From assembly GCA_016713725.1 (NCBI GenBank), contig JADJOO010000003.1, positions 62,001-126,000 on the forward strand: 64,000 nucleotides of DNA. The letters are read 5' to 3'. The position numbers and the translations under genes were made by a program. The stretch comes from Pseudomonadota bacterium (GTDB taxonomy: Bacteria; Pseudomonadota; Gammaproteobacteria; Steroidobacterales; Steroidobacteraceae). A model generated the notes under the pieces. It was given only the letters and a program-made list of their open reading frames with translations, was not told the origin of the DNA and made no database searches. Below, one piece after another: positions 44,074 to 52,409 of the stretch (the first letter of the stretch is position 1; each line of letters begins with the position of its first letter).

Positions 44074-46022
44074 ATCTTCGACTCCAGCCGCTGCGCCAGC
44101 ATCGAGATGGTCGGGAAATCGAACAGCTCGGTGAGGTCGACCAGGCCCGGGTAGGCCTCGTCGATCTTCTCGTGGATCTGGATCAGCGTGAGCGAGCTCG
44201 CGCCGACGTCGAACAGGTTGTCATCGATGTCCACGTGCTTGCCGGGCATGGCGTCGTCGACGATCGCCTTGAGCTGTGCCTCGACCCGACCCTTGGCCGC
44301 GCGACCCTGACCGTGCAGCGCGGCCCACGCCTGGTCGAATTCCGCCAGTTCCGCCGCAAACTCGCCGTCCTCGTACGACTTGGCCAGCGCGTTGCGCTGC
44401 AGCTTGCCGCTCGTCGTCTTCGGGATACGCTTCACTGGCACCACGCGCGCAACTTCCACGCCCGCATGCTCGTTGATCAGGTGCATCGCCTTCGTCGCGA
44501 GCGGGATGAAGTCGGCCATGTCGCTCCGGTGCAGCACGAACAGCACCAGTTCGTCGGTGGGCGACTCGCCTGCACGCGCTCCGGCAGCGATCACCTTGCC
44601 GAGCTCGAGGCCGGGTTCGGCCTGCAGCACGGATTCGAGGTCGTGCGGGTAGTAGTTCTGGCCGTTCACGAAGATGATCTCCTTCGAACGGCCCGTGACG
44701 TACAGGTCACCCTCGTGCTCGAGCGCCAGGTCGCCCGTGCGCAGCCAGCCATCGGCCGTGATCGCGGCCGCGTTCGCTTCCGGGTTCTGGAAGTAACCGC
44801 GCGTGACGTTGTCTCCCTGCATCAGCAGGTGACCCACGGTTCCTGCCGGAACTTCCGCCCCCGCATCGTCCAGGAGCTTCACGCTGGTGTAGGGAATCGG
44901 TTTTCCTTCGGACATGAGCTTGAGCGCCGTGGGGTCGGCGGCGTCGACATGCCGTGCCGGCGACCCGACGCCCAGCGAGCGTCGATCGACCGTGATGCAA
45001 CGGTACAGCGTGCCCGGCGGCGGGAAGCTCACGGCGAGCGACGCTTCCGCGAGTCCGTACACAGGGAACATCGACGTGCGGCGCAAGCCGTACGGTGCGA
45101 GCCGGTCGAGGAATTCCTCGGCGAGTTCGACGGAAATCGGCTCGGCACCGTTGAAAATCAGGCGCACCGACGACAGGTCGTGATTCTCGAGTGTCTTATC
45201 GCCGAGCGCCTTGAGGCAGTGCCGGTAGCCGAAGTTCGGCGAGCACGTGATCGTGACGCGCCTGGCGGAAGACCACTTGAGCCAGAGAAGGGCGCGGCGC
45301 CCGAACAGGTCGGTGGGCATCAGGTGCTGCCGTACGCCCGCGTACATCGTCATCAGGTGGGAGCCGATCAGGCCCATGTCGTGCGTGAGCGGCATCCAGC
45401 TGAGCGAAACGTCGTGCTCGCTGAACTCCGCGGCCTGGCGCGCGCCTTCCGCGTTGGTCAGGATGTTGCGGTGGGTGAGCACCACGCCCTTCGGTTCGCT
45501 CGTCGAACCCGACGAGAACTGGATGAACGCCGTCTGGTCCGGGCGCAGGTCTGCCGGTGTGCCGGCTCGCGAAATGTCGTCGAGCGCATCGATCAGGAAC
45601 GTTCGGGGCTTGAGCGCGCTCCAGGCATCGGGCTCGCCCAGGGTCGCGGCATAGGTCGCGAGGCGGTCGCGAAGCTTCTTGTCGGTGTAGAGAAACGGCC
45701 GCCCGAGCTGCTTCGCGATGCGCAGCAGCTTGTGCTTGTGCTCGTCGCTGATGCCGACTGCGACCGGCACGGGCACGATGCCGCCATAGAGGCAGGCCCA
45801 GTACGCGTCGATGAATTGTTCGTTGCTCGCCACGTGCAGGATCAGGTGATCGCCCGGCTTTGCGCCGATACGCTGCAGGTGGAACAGGATGCCGAGCGCG
45901 CGCCGCCGCAGGTCTGTGAGCTTGAGCGTCTTCTCGGCACCTTCGCCCTCGAGGTAGACGATCGCGCCGTCACCGCGTGCGCGGTCGTCGAGCATGTCCG
46001 GAAGCGTCTGGTACTTGATCAT
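44058..46022 (-). CDS. fatty acyl-AMP ligase fused to an acyl carrier domain
   Basis: This 654-residue protein activates a fatty acid as acyl-adenylate and loads it onto its own carrier domain. The adenylation part has IQFSSGSTSEPKGVVLTH (ATP loop), LSWMPLTHDMGLIG, FPVYGLAEASLAVSFPPPG and GWLRTGDLALEHEGDLYVTG. This is the FAAL type, as shown by the GLAEA region, and the C-terminal lysine region is PKTTSGKLQRNALAK. The carrier domain occupies about residues 575-650, with the phosphopantetheine serine in FDVGASSLTLIQIHEKID (Ser610). Its ATG overlaps the P450 stop (ATGA). The last residues (EERG) and the stop lie in a G-rich repeat arm. Such didomains feed polyketide, lipopeptide or modified lipid pathways. 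Confidence 0.92.
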   Translation of the reverse strand: MIKYQTLPDMLDDRARGDGAIVYLEGEGAEKTLKLTDLRRRALGILFHLQRIGAKPGDHLILHVASNEQFIDAYWACLYGGIVPVPVAVGISDEHKHKLLRIAKQLGRPFLYTDKKLRDRLATYAATLGEPDAWSALKPRTFLIDALDDISRAGTPADLRPDQTAFIQFSSGSTSEPKGVVLTHRNILTNAEGARQAAEFSEHDVSLSWMPLTHDMGLIGSHLMTMYAGVRQHLMPTDLFGRRALLWLKWSSARRVTITCSPNFGYRHCLKALGDKTLENHDLSSVRLIFNGAEPISVELAEEFLDRLAPYGLRRTSMFPVYGLAEASLAVSFPPPGTLYRCITVDRRSLGVGSPARHVDAADPTALKLMSEGKPIPYTSVKLLDDAGAEVPAGTVGHLLMQGDNVTRGYFQNPEANAAAITADGWLRTGDLALEHEGDLYVTGRSKEIIFVNGQNYYPHDLESVLQAEPGLELGKVIAAGARAGESPTDELVLFVLHRSDMADFIPLATKAMHLINEHAGVEVARVVPVKRIPKTTSGKLQRNALAKSYEDGEFAAELAEFDQAWAALHGQGRAAKGRVEAQLKAIVDDAMPGKHVDIDDNLFDVGASSLTLIQIHEKIDEAYPGLVDLTELFDFPTISMLAQRLESKIEERG

Positions 46023-47287
46023 CGCTGCTGTATTCTCATGTGAACGTCACTGGCCGTCCGCAGGTTGATGCGCGCCTCGAGGAAAGGTTGCACGGGCTGC
46101 GGATCGGTCAGACGAAACCGGCGCGCCGCATAATTGAAGTGCAGGAGGATCTCGTAGAGCGAGAAATTCTGCCCGATGCAGTGGCGCGGCCCGGCCGCAA
46201 ACGGAATGTACGCGAATGCGTGGCGTGCTTCGACCTGCGGGGGGTCGAAATGGCGCGGATCGAACGTCTCGGGCAGACGCCAGTGTTGTGGATGCCGATG
46301 CACGAGGTAGGGGCTGATGAAAACGTCGGTGCCGGCCGGTACCGCGTGCCCACCCAGCGTGTCCGGTCCGATGCTGCGCCGGGTCAGCAGCCAGCCCGGC
46401 GGGTACAGCCGCATCGATTCGTCCACGACCTGCCGCATGTAAGGCAGCCGGATCAGGTCGGCATAGCTCGCGTGACCCAGGTCGCCCACGTCACGTTGTT
46501 CCTCGGCAACGCGCCTGGCAACGGCGGGGTGGGTGGCCAGCAGCCACCACGTCCAGTTGAGCGTGCTCGCCGTCGTTTCGTGACCGGCGACGACGAGCGT
46601 CATGACCTCGTCGACGATTTCAGCGTCGCTCATGGCCTCGCCCGTGTCTGCGTCCCTGGCGTCGAGCAGTAACTGCAGCAGGTCGAACCGCTCCTGTCGC
46701 CGCGCGCGCCGAACTTCGACCAGCGCCTTCACGTCGCGCGCCAGCTGGCGGAATTCGTAGGCAAAGCGGGTATCACGGCGCGCATCCTGCAGGATGGCGG
46801 CGAACGGGTTGTTGTCGAGGTCGGGCACGAGTTGCCGCAGGTCGTCATCGAAGAGCGCACGCAGGATGACGCGCAGCGCCAGCCGGCTGGCCGAATACGT
46901 AACGTTCACGCCGCCGGTGCTGCGAGCAGCCGCGCTCCATTCGGCGCCAAGCGCCTCGTTCTCCTCGCGCACGATCGACGCGTAGCGCTCGACGACGCGG
47001 CGGTGAAAGGCAGACTGCATCATGCGACGCTGCCGGCGCCAGAACTCGCCTTCGCTGGTCATGATGCCGTTGCCGAGCAGCAGCCTGACCCGGTCGATGC
47101 CGACGCCCTTGGTGTAGTTGCGGTGGTTGGTCACCAGGACGCGCTTGACGTCGTCCGGGTGGCTGGCGACCCAGGTCGATCCGCCGCGGCTCGGCACGTG
47201 GATCCGAAAGAGATCGCCGAGTTCGTCGAACGCGCGGCGCAGGACGACGATCGTCTCGTCGGTGCTGCCGAGTTCGTGCGACTGCAA
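46019..47287 (-). CDS. cytochrome P450
   Basis: This is a heme monooxygenase of about 422 residues. The I-helix has VMTLVVAGHETTASTLNW, the ExxR motif is in QVVDESMRLYPPGWLLTRRS, and the heme-binding Cys is near residue 370 in FAAGPRHCIGQNF. The N-terminus has no membrane helix, so it is a soluble bacterial type. Sequence style resembles CYP4/CYP102-like fatty-acid hydroxylases more than narrow bacterial families, which is an impression only. No ATG or GTG is in frame after the last upstream stop; TTG 47287 is used, but a frame error near the start cannot be excluded. Being coupled to the acyl-AMP ligase suggests it oxidises the acyl chain, perhaps while bound to the carrier domain. No dedicated ferredoxin or reductase is nearby. 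Confidence 0.9.
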   Translation of the reverse strand: MQSHELGSTDETIVVLRRAFDELGDLFRIHVPSRGGSTWVASHPDDVKRVLVTNHRNYTKGVGIDRVRLLLGNGIMTSEGEFWRRQRRMMQSAFHRRVVERYASIVREENEALGAEWSAAARSTGGVNVTYSASRLALRVILRALFDDDLRQLVPDLDNNPFAAILQDARRDTRFAYEFRQLARDVKALVEVRRARRQERFDLLQLLLDARDADTGEAMSDAEIVDEVMTLVVAGHETTASTLNWTWWLLATHPAVARRVAEEQRDVGDLGHASYADLIRLPYMRQVVDESMRLYPPGWLLTRRSIGPDTLGGHAVPAGTDVFISPYLVHRHPQHWRLPETFDPRHFDPPQVEARHAFAYIPFAAGPRHCIGQNFSLYEILLHFNYAARRFRLTDPQPVQPFLEARINLRTASDVHMRIQQR

Positions 47288-47366
47288 CGCCGCGGGCGGT
47301 GCGGGCGCACTGGCGATTTCGGTCGATGGGTGTTCACTGGCGGCAGGGATGGGTCACACGGCACCC

Positions 47367-48024
47367 ATGGCAAAAGTTTTCTTCCCGGGCACGATGACCG
47401 ACGCCATAACTTCGCACACTCGACTGCCGTCGTCCTGCCCGTCGTGGCAGGAGTCGCTGTTGCAGGCATTGCCTTACGCGCAGCGTCTCGAACTGGAGCG
47501 GCGCGAGCCAGGAGCCCGGCGCGCCAGCCTGGCTGGCCTGGGTCTCGTTCTGGTGGGGGCGGCCCACGTGACCCGGCAGGAATTTCCACCGCAGGCTTTC
47601 ACGTTCCCGCCAGCAGGCAAGCCGCGGCTTGCCAGCGGCCCGTATTTCAGCATCTCGCACTCGCGTTCGGCCGTGGCCTGCATCGTTTGTGCCGACGCGG
47701 ACTGCGGTATCGACATCGAGGATCGAACCGAGGCGGAAGAAGGCGCGACCGTGGCGAAGTTGCAGAGATGGACCGCCACCGAAGCGGCGTTGAAAGCGGC
47801 GGGCCTGCGCGACGGGTGAAGTTGCGCTCGCAGACCTGCTGGGGCATGCGATGGTGCGGCGGCAACGATACGAATTGCAGCCCCTGGAAGACTTGCCCGG
47901 TCTCATCGGCCACGTCGCCGCCAGGAGGAAGCTGACGCCGATCATCACGTCCGTGGAACTGGACGATGCCCGGACGTCAGCCCTGCTTGAGCGCAGCCTC
48001 GGCCTGTCGGCGCAGATCGTGTAA
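47367..48024 (+). CDS. 4'-phosphopantetheinyl transferase (one frame break)
   Basis: This is a Sfp/EntD-type enzyme that attaches phosphopantetheine to carrier domains. ATG 47367 starts MAKVFFPGTMTDAITSHT. The conserved blocks are KPRLASGPYFSISHSRSAVA, the metal motif ADCGIDIEDRTE and WTATEAALKAAGLR. The frame ends early at 47819 but continues in another frame (EVALADLLGHAMVRRQRYEL) to TAA 48024. The break fits one missing G in a G run near 47815. Reconstructed length is about 219 residues. It is divergent from the P450 gene with 79 bp between starts, so it probably activates the neighbouring acyl carrier domain. Its end overlaps the convergent DUF374 gene by 48 bp. Confidence 0.85.
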
Positions 48025-48768
48025 GCGTTCAGCCATCTGCTGCTGCCAGCCGGCAAGCCCTGCTGCGTCCATGGCGCGGCTCACCTTCACGGGCTCGCCA
48101 TAGACGATCGCGATGCGGCTGAAAGGCAGCGGCAACTCGAACGCGTCCCAGGTGCGGAACGTTATTTTGAACGAATGGGCGACCGCGATTGGCAGGATCG
48201 GTTTGCCCGTGATCTGCGACAGCATGATCGCGCCCGGCTTGAACTCGTGCAGCGGTCCGCGCGGCCCATCGGGCGTGATCGCGGGCGAGATCTCCTGCTT
48301 GACGATCGTCTCGTAGTAATCGCGCAGCGCGCGCGCACCGGTGTGCGTGGACGAGCCGCGGATGACATGGGCGCCGACTTTCTGGACCAGCATCGCCGGC
48401 CCCGTGCCATCGACGGACGGACTCACGAGGAAGCCCACCTTGAGCCCGGCGCTGCGCAGGTCGAGCAGGGCGCGCGCACCGAACAGCATGTGCTGGTGCC
48501 AGTACACCGGGATCAGCGACTTCAGGTCGCGAATGGCCTCTGCGGCAGTTTCCTTGCCGGCCACGTGCGTGATGCGGCAACTCGCCCAGAGGGCGCGCAC
48601 GGCCCACCATGCGACGACCACGGCGACGCGGTAAAGCAAAAGACGCCCGCGCGTCAGCTTGCGCTTGCCGCGGGTGACTTTGCGATAGAGCGTGTTCTTG
48701 AGCGGCGCGGGCTCAGTAGACGACGGTTCGTCGCCGGCCGCCGTCGGGTCGTCGGGTTGCTGGGTCAT
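47977..48768 (-). CDS. DUF374 lysophospholipid acyltransferase family protein
   Basis: This 263-residue protein has an N-terminal membrane helix (VAVVVAWWAVRALWASC). The DUF374 acyltransferase blocks are IPVYWHQHMLFGARALLDLR (HX4-type site), GLKVGFLVSPSVDGTGPAML, VIRGSSTHTGARALRDYYE, ISPAITPDGPRGPLHEFKPG and ITGKPILPIAVAHSFKITF. The DGPRGP motif is diagnostic. The substrate is probably an acyl donor for a Kdo- or glycerol-type lipid. It is the third acyltransferase-fold gene in this cluster. It lies 34 bp downstream of the efflux gene on the same strand and may be co-transcribed with it. Confidence 0.88.
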   Translation of the reverse strand: MTQQPDDPTAAGDEPSSTEPAPLKNTLYRKVTRGKRKLTRGRLLLYRVAVVVAWWAVRALWASCRITHVAGKETAAEAIRDLKSLIPVYWHQHMLFGARALLDLRSAGLKVGFLVSPSVDGTGPAMLVQKVGAHVIRGSSTHTGARALRDYYETIVKQEISPAITPDGPRGPLHEFKPGAIMLSQITGKPILPIAVAHSFKITFRTWDAFELPLPFSRIAIVYGEPVKVSRAMDAAGLAGWQQQMAERLHDLRRQAEAALKQG

Positions 48769-48801
48769 GCGGCGGTTGCGGCGATTGAAGCGGTGGGGCC
48801 G

Positions 48802-49640
48802 TCAGACTGCATCCGGGCATTCTGCCTGCTCGAGCTGCAGGGCTGAATGGTCGATTGCAAATTCCTCCGCGATCACGCGCTTGGCTTCGCGCAGCACCAG
48901 CGCACCGTCGGCGCCGGCAGCCAGGCCGACGTGCAGCGTCAGCATGGTCTGGCCCGATGTCAGCGACCAGCAGTGCACGTCGTGCACGTCCCGTACGCCC
49001 GACACGTTTGCCAGCAGTGCCCGGCGCAGGGCGTCCGGATCGACGGAATCCGGCGTTTCTTCCATCAGGATACTGGTCGACTTGCGCAACAGCGACCACG
49101 CGCTGCGCAGGATCAGCACTGCGACGAGCACTGACAGGATCGGGTCGATCGGTGTCCAGCCCGTGGTCAGGATGATGCCTGCCGCAAGCAGCGCGCCGAT
49201 CGAGCCCAGCAAGTCGCCCATCACGTGCAGCCGGGCCGCGGCTACGTTCAGGTTTTGCTGGTTGCCCCGGCGCAGGATCGTGTACACCGAGACGTTCGCA
49301 ACCAGTCCGGCCAGCGCATCAATGGGGCGCGGCGTCGCCAGCCGGTCCACGGCTTCGCAGACGATCCACACGACCACCAGGAACAACGCGATCGCGTTGA
49401 CGAACGCCGCCAGCACCTGCGCTCGGTGATAACCGTACGAACGGCGGGGTTGGTCGGACGCAGCGTTAGCCGGGCCGCAATCCACGCCAGCGCCAGCGCG
49501 GCGGTGTCGGTCAGCATGTGACCCGCGTCGGCCAACAGGGCGAGCGAGCCGGAAATCAGTCCGCCCCAACCTCTAGTGCCATGAAAGTCGCCGTGATCGC
49601 CAGGGCCAGCCAAGCCGGCGACTTTCGGCAGCGTGCGGAC
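48802..49640 (-). CDS. cation diffusion facilitator, CzcD/ZitB type (frame breaks, start uncertain)
   Basis: This is a zinc or cobalt proton antiporter of the CDF family. In reconstructed order the blocks are LALITATF-like helix 1 (near 49580), SGSLALLADAGHMLTDTAAL with the HxxxD metal site, and YGYHRAQVLAAFVNAIALFL. Next come LHVMGDLLGSIGALLAAGII with the second HxxxD site and GWTPIDPILSVLVAVLIL. The cytoplasmic domain has SILMEETPDSVDPDALRR, GVRDVHDVHCWSLTSGQTML and LHVGLAAGADG. Frames change near 49565 and 49430, and the first codon could not be fixed (about 49640). The cytoplasmic domain is the CzcD type, with the conserved DVHDVHxW motif. It lies upstream of the DUF374 gene. Confidence 0.83.
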
Positions 49641-49803
49641 GGGAATTTGCGAGACGGTCTTTCAAGGGAAGGGTCGGGCGTGCAGCGGCGGCCCCGGGAC
49701 AGGGGAGCGTTTATACTACCGGATGGCCCCCGCAGGCGGCGGCCGCACAAACCACAGCTGCAGGGCGCCCCCGACCTTGACCACCCACCCGTCCCCGGCA
49801 TCG

Positions 49804-50528
49804 ATGCCCGACGTCTCTGTCGTCATACCCGTCTGCAACGAGGACGAGAACGTCCTGCCCCTGGCCCGGGAAATACATGCCGCGTTGGCTGGCAGGTACT
49901 CGTTCGAGCAGATCTTCGTGGACGACGGCAGCACGGACAGGACAGGCGAGATGGTGCTCGCGGCGCGCAAGGCATGCCGGAAATCCGCTTGCTGCAGCAC
50001 GTGACTCGCTCGGGCCAGAGCGCAGCGGTGGCCACCGGTGTTCGCCATGCTCGTGGCCGCTGGATCGCGACACTCGACGGCGACGGCCAGAACGACCCGG
50101 CTGATTTTCCGCGCCTGCTCGATGCCCTGATGCAGTCTGCGTCACCCCGACTCAAGCTGGTGATGGGCAACCGCACCACGCGCCGCGACACGTGGCTGCG
50201 CCGTGTCTCGTCGCGCGTCGCCAACGGGGTGCGCGGCTGGTTTCTCCAGGACGGCACGCCGGACACGGGGTGCGGCATCAAGGTGTTCGACCGCGACGTG
50301 TTCATGCACATGCCGCGTTTCAGGAACATGCACCGCTTCATGCCCGCTCTGTTCCAGCGCGAAGGGTACGAGGTCATCTCGCTGCCCGTGAACCATCGCG
50401 AGCGCATGCGTGGCACGTCGAAGTACGGACTCAATAATCGGCTCTGGGTCGGCATCGTCGACCTGTGGGGCATGAGCTGGCTGATTCGCCGCGCGTCCCC
50501 ACGGGTCACGATCCGCGAGGAACTCTGA
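49804..50528 (+). CDS. GT2 family glycosyltransferase (one frame break)
   Basis: This is a DPM1/ArnC-like sugar transferase that would make a polyprenyl-phosphate sugar at the inner face of the membrane. ATG 49804 starts PDVSVVIPVCNEDENVLPLA. The metal site is in QIFVDDGSTDRTGEMV, and the second Asp region is GRWIATLDGDGQNDPADFPR. YGLNNRLWVGIVDLWG is near the end. The frame changes near 49978. Reconstructed length is about 241 residues; the two C-terminal membrane helices of ArnC are absent. A TATACT -10 lies at 49712-49717. The stop overlaps the next start (TGATG), so it is coupled to the ArnT-like gene, a classic donor and transferase pair. Confidence 0.87.
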
Positions 50529-52301
50529 TGGTGACCAGCGTCGGCGGCGTGTCGACTTCGCTGCTCGACCGCTGGCTGCGACCGGGAGCGAACACGGCCC
50601 GCGACGTCACCGTCGATTTGCTCTGGTTGACCGGGCTCGCGCTGCTGCTGATGGCCACCGGCCTCGGGCTGCGCGACCCCTGGCCGGCCGATGAACCGCG
50701 CTTTGCGCTGGTCGCGCAGGACATGCTGCGCTCGGGCGACTGGATGATTCCGCGCGTCGGTGGCGATCTTTATGCCGACAAACCCCCGGTGTTTTTCTGG
50801 CTGATGGCCGCCGCGATGGCGCTGACCGGGTCGTTGCGGCTCGGCTTCCTGCTGCCGTCGTTGCTTGCGGGCGTCGGGTCCGTCCTGCTCGTCTACGACC
50901 TGCTGCGCCGCGTCCGGGGGCGCGAGGTCGCATTCGCCGGCGGCCTGGTGCTGCTGCTCACGTTCCAGTTCGTGTGGCAGTTCCGGCAGGCGCAGATCGA
51001 CGGCGTGCTCTGCTTCGTCACCACGCTTAGTTTGTATGGGTTGCTGCGGCACCTGTTCGCCGGTCCGGGCATCGGCTGGTTCTACGTCGGATGGTTTGCG
51101 GCGGGGATCGGTGTGGTCACCAAAGGTGTGGGTTTCCTGCCGCTGCTGCTGCTGCTGCCGTTCGTCGTGCTCGCGGCGCGAGGGTGGCCGGCGACGGCGC
51201 CGCATCGCGACTCGCGCTGGTGGCTTGGGCCGGTCTTTTTCCTCGGCGCGATTGCGTTGTGGTTCGTGCCGATGATGCTGGTCACGTCGGCGGGAGGCGA
51301 GCTGCTGGCATACCGCAACGAGATCCTGTTCAAGCAGACGGTCACGCGCTATGCCGGAGCGTGGCACCACCACGAGCCGTTCTGGTTCTACCTCGTCAAT
51401 GTCATCCCGGTCCTGTGGCTGCCGCTGATCGCGCTGGTGCCCTGGTTGTGGGGGCGGTGGCGTGCGGCTCTTCGGCCCGGCTCGCGCGATACGTTCGTCG
51501 CCGTGCTGCTCGCGTGGGTCGCGCTGGTCGTGCTGTTCTTCTCGCTGAGTTCGGGCAAGCGCGGCGTGTACGTGCTGCCGGCCGTACCGGCCCTCGTGAT
51601 GGCGGCGGCAACCTGGCTGCCGGAGATCCTGCGCTTGCCGCGGACGCGCAAGCTCGCGTTCATTCTCGCCGTGTTCCTAGCCCTCGGCGCAGCGCTGGGC
51701 GCCGTGTATTTCGCCATCGATGGCCAGGCCAGTGCGCGGCTCGTTCGTGATTACGGCGTGGCCCCGCTGCTGCCGCTCACCATGGCGGGCATCGGCGGTT
51801 TCATCGCGCTGGCGCTGTTCCGGGTGCGGGACGGCTGGCTTGCCTATGGCGGCACGCTCGCGGCATTTCTTGCGACCGCCGGCTTCATCGTGTATCCGCG
51901 CATCGACGACGCGCGGTCGGGCAGGGCGTTCATGGCGGAGGTCGAGCAGGCGGCTGCTGGCATCGCAGAACTCGGTCTCGTTGGTGCGAAGGAGCAGTAC
52001 CTGCTGCAATTGCGCCGGCCCAGCAGCAACTTCGGCCATGCTCGCTGGCAGGAAAAGGAAGTCGAGGCGGCCGACGCGGCGGCCTGGTATGCCGCGAAGC
52101 CAGGGCGCGCTGCTCGTGCACCAGCAGACGCTCGAATTCTGTTTCGAGGGAATGCAGGCGCAGGAACTCGGTCGCGCTAATCGGCAGCAATGGTTCCTCG
52201 TGACCGGTGGCAGTGCCGATCCAGCCTGCGTCGCAGGCGGCGACCTGCGTCGGGCCCGGCTCTATATTCCTCCGAATGCGTCAATAAATTCAGCGCCTTA
52301 G
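50528..52301 (+). CDS. ArnT-like membrane glycosyltransferase (one frame break)
   Basis: This is an integral membrane glycosyltransferase of the PMT/ArnT (GT83) class, about 590 residues, with roughly 12 membrane segments. The first periplasmic loop has DPWPADEPRFALVAQDMLRS, containing the DEPRFA motif, and DWMIPRVGGDLYADKPPVFF, both diagnostic. A later block is HHHEPFWFYLVNVIPVLWLP and FFSLSSGKRGVYVLPAVPAL. The frame changes near 52100, giving a C-terminal tail (ALLVHQQTLEFCFEGMQAQE) to 52301. It would transfer a sugar from the polyprenyl-phosphate made by the preceding GT2 onto lipid A or another envelope acceptor. Acceptor and sugar unknown. Confidence 0.9.
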
Positions 52302-52409
52302 CTTGAGTTCCTAGGGCTTTGTGGCAGAATTCGGCGCGCGTCAACGTCGGTCGAGTCGCCGTCATAACTTTCAACGGCCGCGTTCGCGCCAGGGAGACTG
52401 GATAGCGCG

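Noticed and set aside
43983..46043. 686-codon frame antisense to the acyl-AMP ligase
   Set aside because: It covers a gene with full adenylation and carrier motifs on the other strand; no start site or family of its own.
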